A stretch of DNA of 64,000 bases, taken from the NCBI RefSeq assembly GCF_003115855.1, contig NZ_KZ819088.1, forward strand, positions 1-64,000, read 5' to 3'. The stretch is from Brenneria corticis. Lineage in GTDB: Bacteria; Pseudomonadota; Gammaproteobacteria; Enterobacterales; Enterobacteriaceae. Below the pieces are notes generated by a model. It did not search any database. It was not told the origin of the DNA and saw nothing but the letters and a program-made list of their open reading frames with translations. The stretch's first letter is position 1. Every line of letters begins with the position of its first letter. Of this stretch, positions 61,054 through 64,000 are shown in pieces. A program made the position numbers and the translations under genes.

Positions 61054-62685
61054 TCAAACCTTTAATAACTCTGGATAAATAAACTCCACGTCATAGATAA
61101 TTTTATTTTCCCCGTTAACGCGAAAGTCACCGTGCACATATCCCCCCTGGGTTAAAAACGGCGGAATCTCGTTTAGCCTGTTGCGGCAGGCGGCGATGAA
61201 GGCGGATAAAGCCAGCGGGGCCGGGTCATCCAGTCGCAGGTAGCGATGCCGCGCCGAACGCACGAATAATCCGCGATGAAAATGTTTTTCAAATAGGGTT
61301 TCAGCCAATTGCCAGGCGTATTGCGCCCATTTTTCCGACTGGCGGTGTTCGGCCAATTCGACCATGGCGCACAGTAAAGCCGGGCTGGCGATATGGCGCG
61401 CGTTATCCTTAGTCAGACGGCTGAGAATAACGTTAATCAACGCATACAGATCCTCATCGGCGCTCAGGCAATAGGCCCGCACCAGCGGCAATAAATAATC
61501 TCCCTCCAGAGCAAAGCGTTTTAATTCCGTGCCGGCTTTTCCGTAATAGCCGTCGCGCTTAAAACGATAACCGGTCATATCCTGGCCGTTATTCCACATC
61601 GGGCGCAGCGTATTGCTGCTCAGGTCATAGGCGTATTGGTAATAATTTTTCAGCCCGGAAATCACCCAGCCGAGCATTTCGTCGTCGGGTTGAACGCGCA
61701 GGATATCCAGCATGGCCAGCGGGTTATCAATCAACAGCGGGCGCATATCCCGGAAAAGCACGTTGGCCTCGCGGGCTATCTCGCCGAATTCGGCGCCGAA
61801 CTGGCGCTGGGCGCGGTCGCCGAACCAGGACTGGGTTTGGTTATCGTCGGCGGGCACAGGCCGGCGCTGCAGCGGTGAGCTGAATTGATAAACCGGCATC
61901 CCGGTCTCCGGGTTTCTTGCCAGCACGTATTGACGGTACAGATGCTTGCCCCATTTCGCCGCCTGCCGATCGCCGGTATATTCCGCATACTTGAAGGCGG
62001 CATAGATAAGATCGGTGCCGGCGTTAACAAAGGTCAGCCCTTTCGTCAGCGGCAGAAGCGGCCAACGCTCGGGGTTAACCACGTCGTGACGGGGATGCTG
62101 GAAAACGTCGGGGTCGCGCGGTTTGGCATAATCGCCGTGGCGCCCGAGGTCCAGCGAGTTCCAGTCCTCGACGTGCGCGCTCCAAAAGCCCTGTAGGAAA
62201 TTCAGCGTCTTTACGTCATCAATGCGATGCAGCAGCGCGTAATAGGGCAGGTGGTGTTTGAGTTCATGGACCTGGGCTTTTGATTCCGGCCCTTCGCTTT
62301 GCAGCGTATCCAGATTGATAAAACGATGCCCGCCCCAGAAAAGCAGGCCGCTATGGTCATCGACGAAATGTGTCAAAAAGTACGCCGTCTGCGCGGCGGC
62401 CTGCTGCTGATAGCTGTTTTCCCCGGTGATGACGCTCATCGCACAAAGCGTTCTCAACCAGTTTTGCTGGCTGGCGAAATTGGAAATCGGCGCGCTATGC
62501 CCGTCGGGAAATTGCCAAACGACGGGATCATGATTAAGCACGTCAAATCCGTCGGCCAGCAGCGGCGTTGGATTGCTGCGGCTGCTGGCCCGCTTTGTTA
62601 CGGTATCAATATGCTTGTCCAGTGCGGCAATCCACTCGTCAAGCCTGTTTTCTCTGCTGGTGTACAGACGGGCAAAAATACTCAT
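61054..62685 (-). CDS. pelW: PelW, intracellular exopolygalacturonate lyase (PL2)
   Basis: Protein of 543 residues, without a signal peptide, of polysaccharide lyase family 2. In Dickeya PelW is cytoplasmic and cuts short oligogalacturonides from the end into dimers, which Ogl then splits. W, H and R-rich blocks such as LFWGGHRFINLD and RPMWNNGQDMTGYRF are typical; conserved catalytic Arg/Lys cannot be assigned with certainty from sequence alone. It is the first gene of the operon pelW-togMNAB. Its leader contains a GGAACTG/CAGTTCC hairpin (62701-62720). AAGAAGG precedes the ATG. Confidence 0.94.
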   Translation of the reverse strand: MSIFARLYTSRENRLDEWIAALDKHIDTVTKRASSRSNPTPLLADGFDVLNHDPVVWQFPDGHSAPISNFASQQNWLRTLCAMSVITGENSYQQQAAAQTAYFLTHFVDDHSGLLFWGGHRFINLDTLQSEGPESKAQVHELKHHLPYYALLHRIDDVKTLNFLQGFWSAHVEDWNSLDLGRHGDYAKPRDPDVFQHPRHDVVNPERWPLLPLTKGLTFVNAGTDLIYAAFKYAEYTGDRQAAKWGKHLYRQYVLARNPETGMPVYQFSSPLQRRPVPADDNQTQSWFGDRAQRQFGAEFGEIAREANVLFRDMRPLLIDNPLAMLDILRVQPDDEMLGWVISGLKNYYQYAYDLSSNTLRPMWNNGQDMTGYRFKRDGYYGKAGTELKRFALEGDYLLPLVRAYCLSADEDLYALINVILSRLTKDNARHIASPALLCAMVELAEHRQSEKWAQYAWQLAETLFEKHFHRGLFVRSARHRYLRLDDPAPLALSAFIAACRNRLNEIPPFLTQGGYVHGDFRVNGENKIIYDVEFIYPELLKV

Positions 62686-62725
62686 CGAGTACCTTCTTAT
62701 GGAACTGATTTAACAGTTCCTTATA

Positions 62726-62825
62726 AATAGAAACGCTGTTTCGATTGATTATATGGCGCTATTCGCCTTGCCGTCATGTACCCGATAGCGAAAGTGTGAT
62801 CAAAGTCGGAACGTTGTTTTGATTT
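62726..62825 (-). promoter_or_regulatory. pelW promoter: CRP site and two KdgR boxes
   Basis: On the minus strand a perfect TATAAT (62753-62748) predicts a start at about 62741. AATCGAAACAGCGTTTCTATT at 62746-62726, seen as GAAAC-AGC-GTTTC, is a KdgR-type palindrome over that start. A second, weaker palindrome (AAAAC-AAC-GTTCC) lies at 62822-62809. TCCGA-CTTTGA-TCACA (62809-62794) is a CRP-like site centred near -61, the class I position. Distances were counted on the sequence; protein binding is inferred. Confidence 0.75.
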
Positions 62826-62892
62826 TTTTTAAAGCGGGGTTTTTAGCGTGGGGAATGGCGTAAATATAAAAATAACTTTTTGAAAAACAAAT

Positions 62893-62920
62893 AAAAAGCA
62901 CAATGTGAATTGTGCCTTTT
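62893..62920 (-). terminator. Terminator of kduD
   Basis: On the minus strand GCACAAT-TCAC-ATTGTGC followed by TTTTTATTT, 45 bases after the kduD stop. It separates kduD from pelW. Confidence 0.85.
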
Positions 62921-62960
62921 ATCAGCGGGTCGAAAATAATGGCAGGCGCGAAAAGAGGTA

Positions 62961-63728
62961 TTATCGAGCGAGCCATCCGCCGTCAACGGCGATGGTATAG
63001 CCGTTGATATAATCAGAAGCGCCGGACGCCAGAAATACCGCCGGGCCCATAACATCCTGCGGCAGGCCCCAGCGACCCGCCGGGATGCGCTCCAGGATTT
63101 CTTTGCTGCGTTCTTCATCCGCGCGCAGTTGCTGGGTATTGTTGGTGGCCATATATCCGGGGGCGATGGCGTTGACGTTGATATGGTGTTTGGCCCACTC
63201 ATTGGCTAGCAGACGGGTGACGCCCATTACCGCGCTTTTCGAGGCGGTGTAGGAAGGTACGCGGATACCGCCCTGAAAAGAGAGCATCGACGCGATATTG
63301 ATGATCTTGCCGCCGTTGCCCTGCTTGATAAACTGGCGGGCAACCGTCTGCGACATAAAGAATACGCTCTTGATGTTCAGGTTCATCACGTCGTCCCAGT
63401 TTTTTTCACTGAACTCGATGGCATCCTCGCGGCGGATAATGCCGGCGTTGTTGATCAGAATGTCAACTTTGCCAAACTCGGCAACGGCTTTTTCCACCAG
63501 TTCGGCGTGGCCGGCAATTTTGCTCACATCCGCCGTCAGGCTGAGGAAACGGCGTCCCAGCGCGGTGACTTTCTCGATGGTGTCTTTGGGTTCGACAATA
63601 TTGACGCCGACGATATCGCAACCGGCCTGCGCCAGTCCGATAGCCATACCTTGACCCAGCCCCGTATCACAACCGGTGATAAGCGCCACTTTACCCTGTA
63701 AATCGAAGGAATTTAAAATCATAGCCAT
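62961..63728 (-). CDS. kduD: KduD, 2-dehydro-3-deoxy-D-gluconate 5-dehydrogenase
   Basis: Short-chain dehydrogenase of 255 residues (E. coli 253). Cofactor loop TGCDTGLGQGMA, NNAG motif and the active-site Ser, Tyr-x-x-x-Lys in SYTASKSA. It reduces 2,5-diketo-3-deoxygluconate, made by KduI, to KDG with NADH. Start at ATG 63728 has GGAG at five bases; the ATG two codons later is the start annotated in E. coli and is also possible. It is 77 bases downstream of kduI, with no clear promoter between. Confidence 0.96.
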   Translation of the reverse strand: MAMILNSFDLQGKVALITGCDTGLGQGMAIGLAQAGCDIVGVNIVEPKDTIEKVTALGRRFLSLTADVSKIAGHAELVEKAVAEFGKVDILINNAGIIRREDAIEFSEKNWDDVMNLNIKSVFFMSQTVARQFIKQGNGGKIINIASMLSFQGGIRVPSYTASKSAVMGVTRLLANEWAKHHINVNAIAPGYMATNNTQQLRADEERSKEILERIPAGRWGLPQDVMGPAVFLASGASDYINGYTIAVDGGWLAR

Positions 63729-63804
63729 AATCTCTCCATAAGCGACAATACTTAGTCGTTAGCTGTTACTGTAGGGAATTCCCGGTTATTCCGGTCGCCA
63801 GCGG

Positions 63805-64000
63805 TTAACGTAGCTCGCTGACCTCGACGTGATCCATGTCACCGAAAACCTGATTCTCGCCAACCATGCCCCAGATAAAGGTGTAGCGTCTGGTGCCCAC
63901 ACCGGAATGGATCGACCAGCTCGGTGAGATCACCGCCTGCTCGTTGTGAACTACAATATGACGGGTTTCCTGCGGTTGCCCCATCAGGTGAAAAACGGCG
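63805..64000 (-). CDS. kduI: KduI, 5-keto-4-deoxyuronate isomerase (C-terminal part)
   Basis: Only the last 65 codons are inside the window; the N-terminal part lies beyond the end. The translated part reads VFHLMGQPQETRHIVVHNEQ, then AVISPSWSIHSGVGTRRYTF, IWGMVGENQVFGDMDHVEV and SELR. Its HNEQAVISPSWSIHSG matches the zinc-binding cupin region of E. coli KduI. The enzyme isomerises DKI from Ogl to 2,5-diketo-3-deoxygluconate for KduD. The stop is TAA at 63807-63805. Confidence 0.96.
   Translation of the reverse strand, partial: AVFHLMGQPQETRHIVVHNEQAVISPSWSIHSGVGTRRYTFIWGMVGENQVFGDMDHVEVSELR

Overview
The window reads as chromosome of a plant-associated enterobacterium of the Pectobacteriaceae (Pectobacterium, Dickeya, Brenneria or Lonsdalea group). 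Core genes closely match E. coli proteins that I recall (prc, phoPQ, icd, thrS-infC-rpmI-rplT-pheST-ihfA), while the pectin-catabolism set (ogl, kdgR, kdgM, togMNAB, pelW, kduD, kduI) is typical of soft-rot bacteria. Genus-level assignment is inference. I saw no phage, insertion sequence, CRISPR array, rRNA or tRNA gene.

Layout. 1-395: non-coding, rich in short hairpin repeats. 0.4-8 kb: letAB (envelope lipid transport) divergent from msrC, proQ and prc. 8-11.3 kb: ferrous iron operon with two FeoA-type proteins, feoB and feoC. 11.3-16.8 kb: spermidine/putrescine importer potABCD, divergent from pepT. 16.9-25 kb, minus strand: roxA, phoPQ, purB, hflD, mnmA, nudJ, rluE. 25-30 kb: icd, then three small poorly known genes, an FMN reductase and a succinate-semialdehyde-type dehydrogenase. 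30.4-36.6 kb: a GAF-PAS-GGDEF-EAL protein, the pyruvate-sensing pair ypdAB and a YhjX-type transporter behind a near-perfect YpdB binding site. 36.8-41.1 kb: htpX, ogl, kdgR, yebO and a small periplasmic FMN-binding protein. 41.4-48.8 kb: the thrS to ihfA translation cluster, including infC from an AUU codon and the pheM leader peptide. 48.8-55.8 kb: a REP doublet next to a broken acetyltransferase gene, ygbA, an ABC exporter, nadE, osmE, an RcnB-like protein and tcyP. 55.8-64 kb, minus strand: kduI (cut by the window end), kduD, pelW, togMNAB and kdgM.

How it works together. Pectin oligomers cross the outer membrane through KdgM and the inner membrane through TogMNAB. PelW and Ogl cut them inside the cell, and KduI and KduD process the unsaturated products. 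KdgR, encoded in the same window, is the repressor, and KdgR-like palindromes lie over the ogl and pelW promoters. Points of most interest: the YpdB operator beside its own regulator genes, a PhoQ sensor lacking the classical acidic cluster with no mgrB at its usual site, a flavinylation-type FMN protein, a hairpin-bounded AT-rich segment between kdgM and tcyP, and a REP family associated with a gene remnant.
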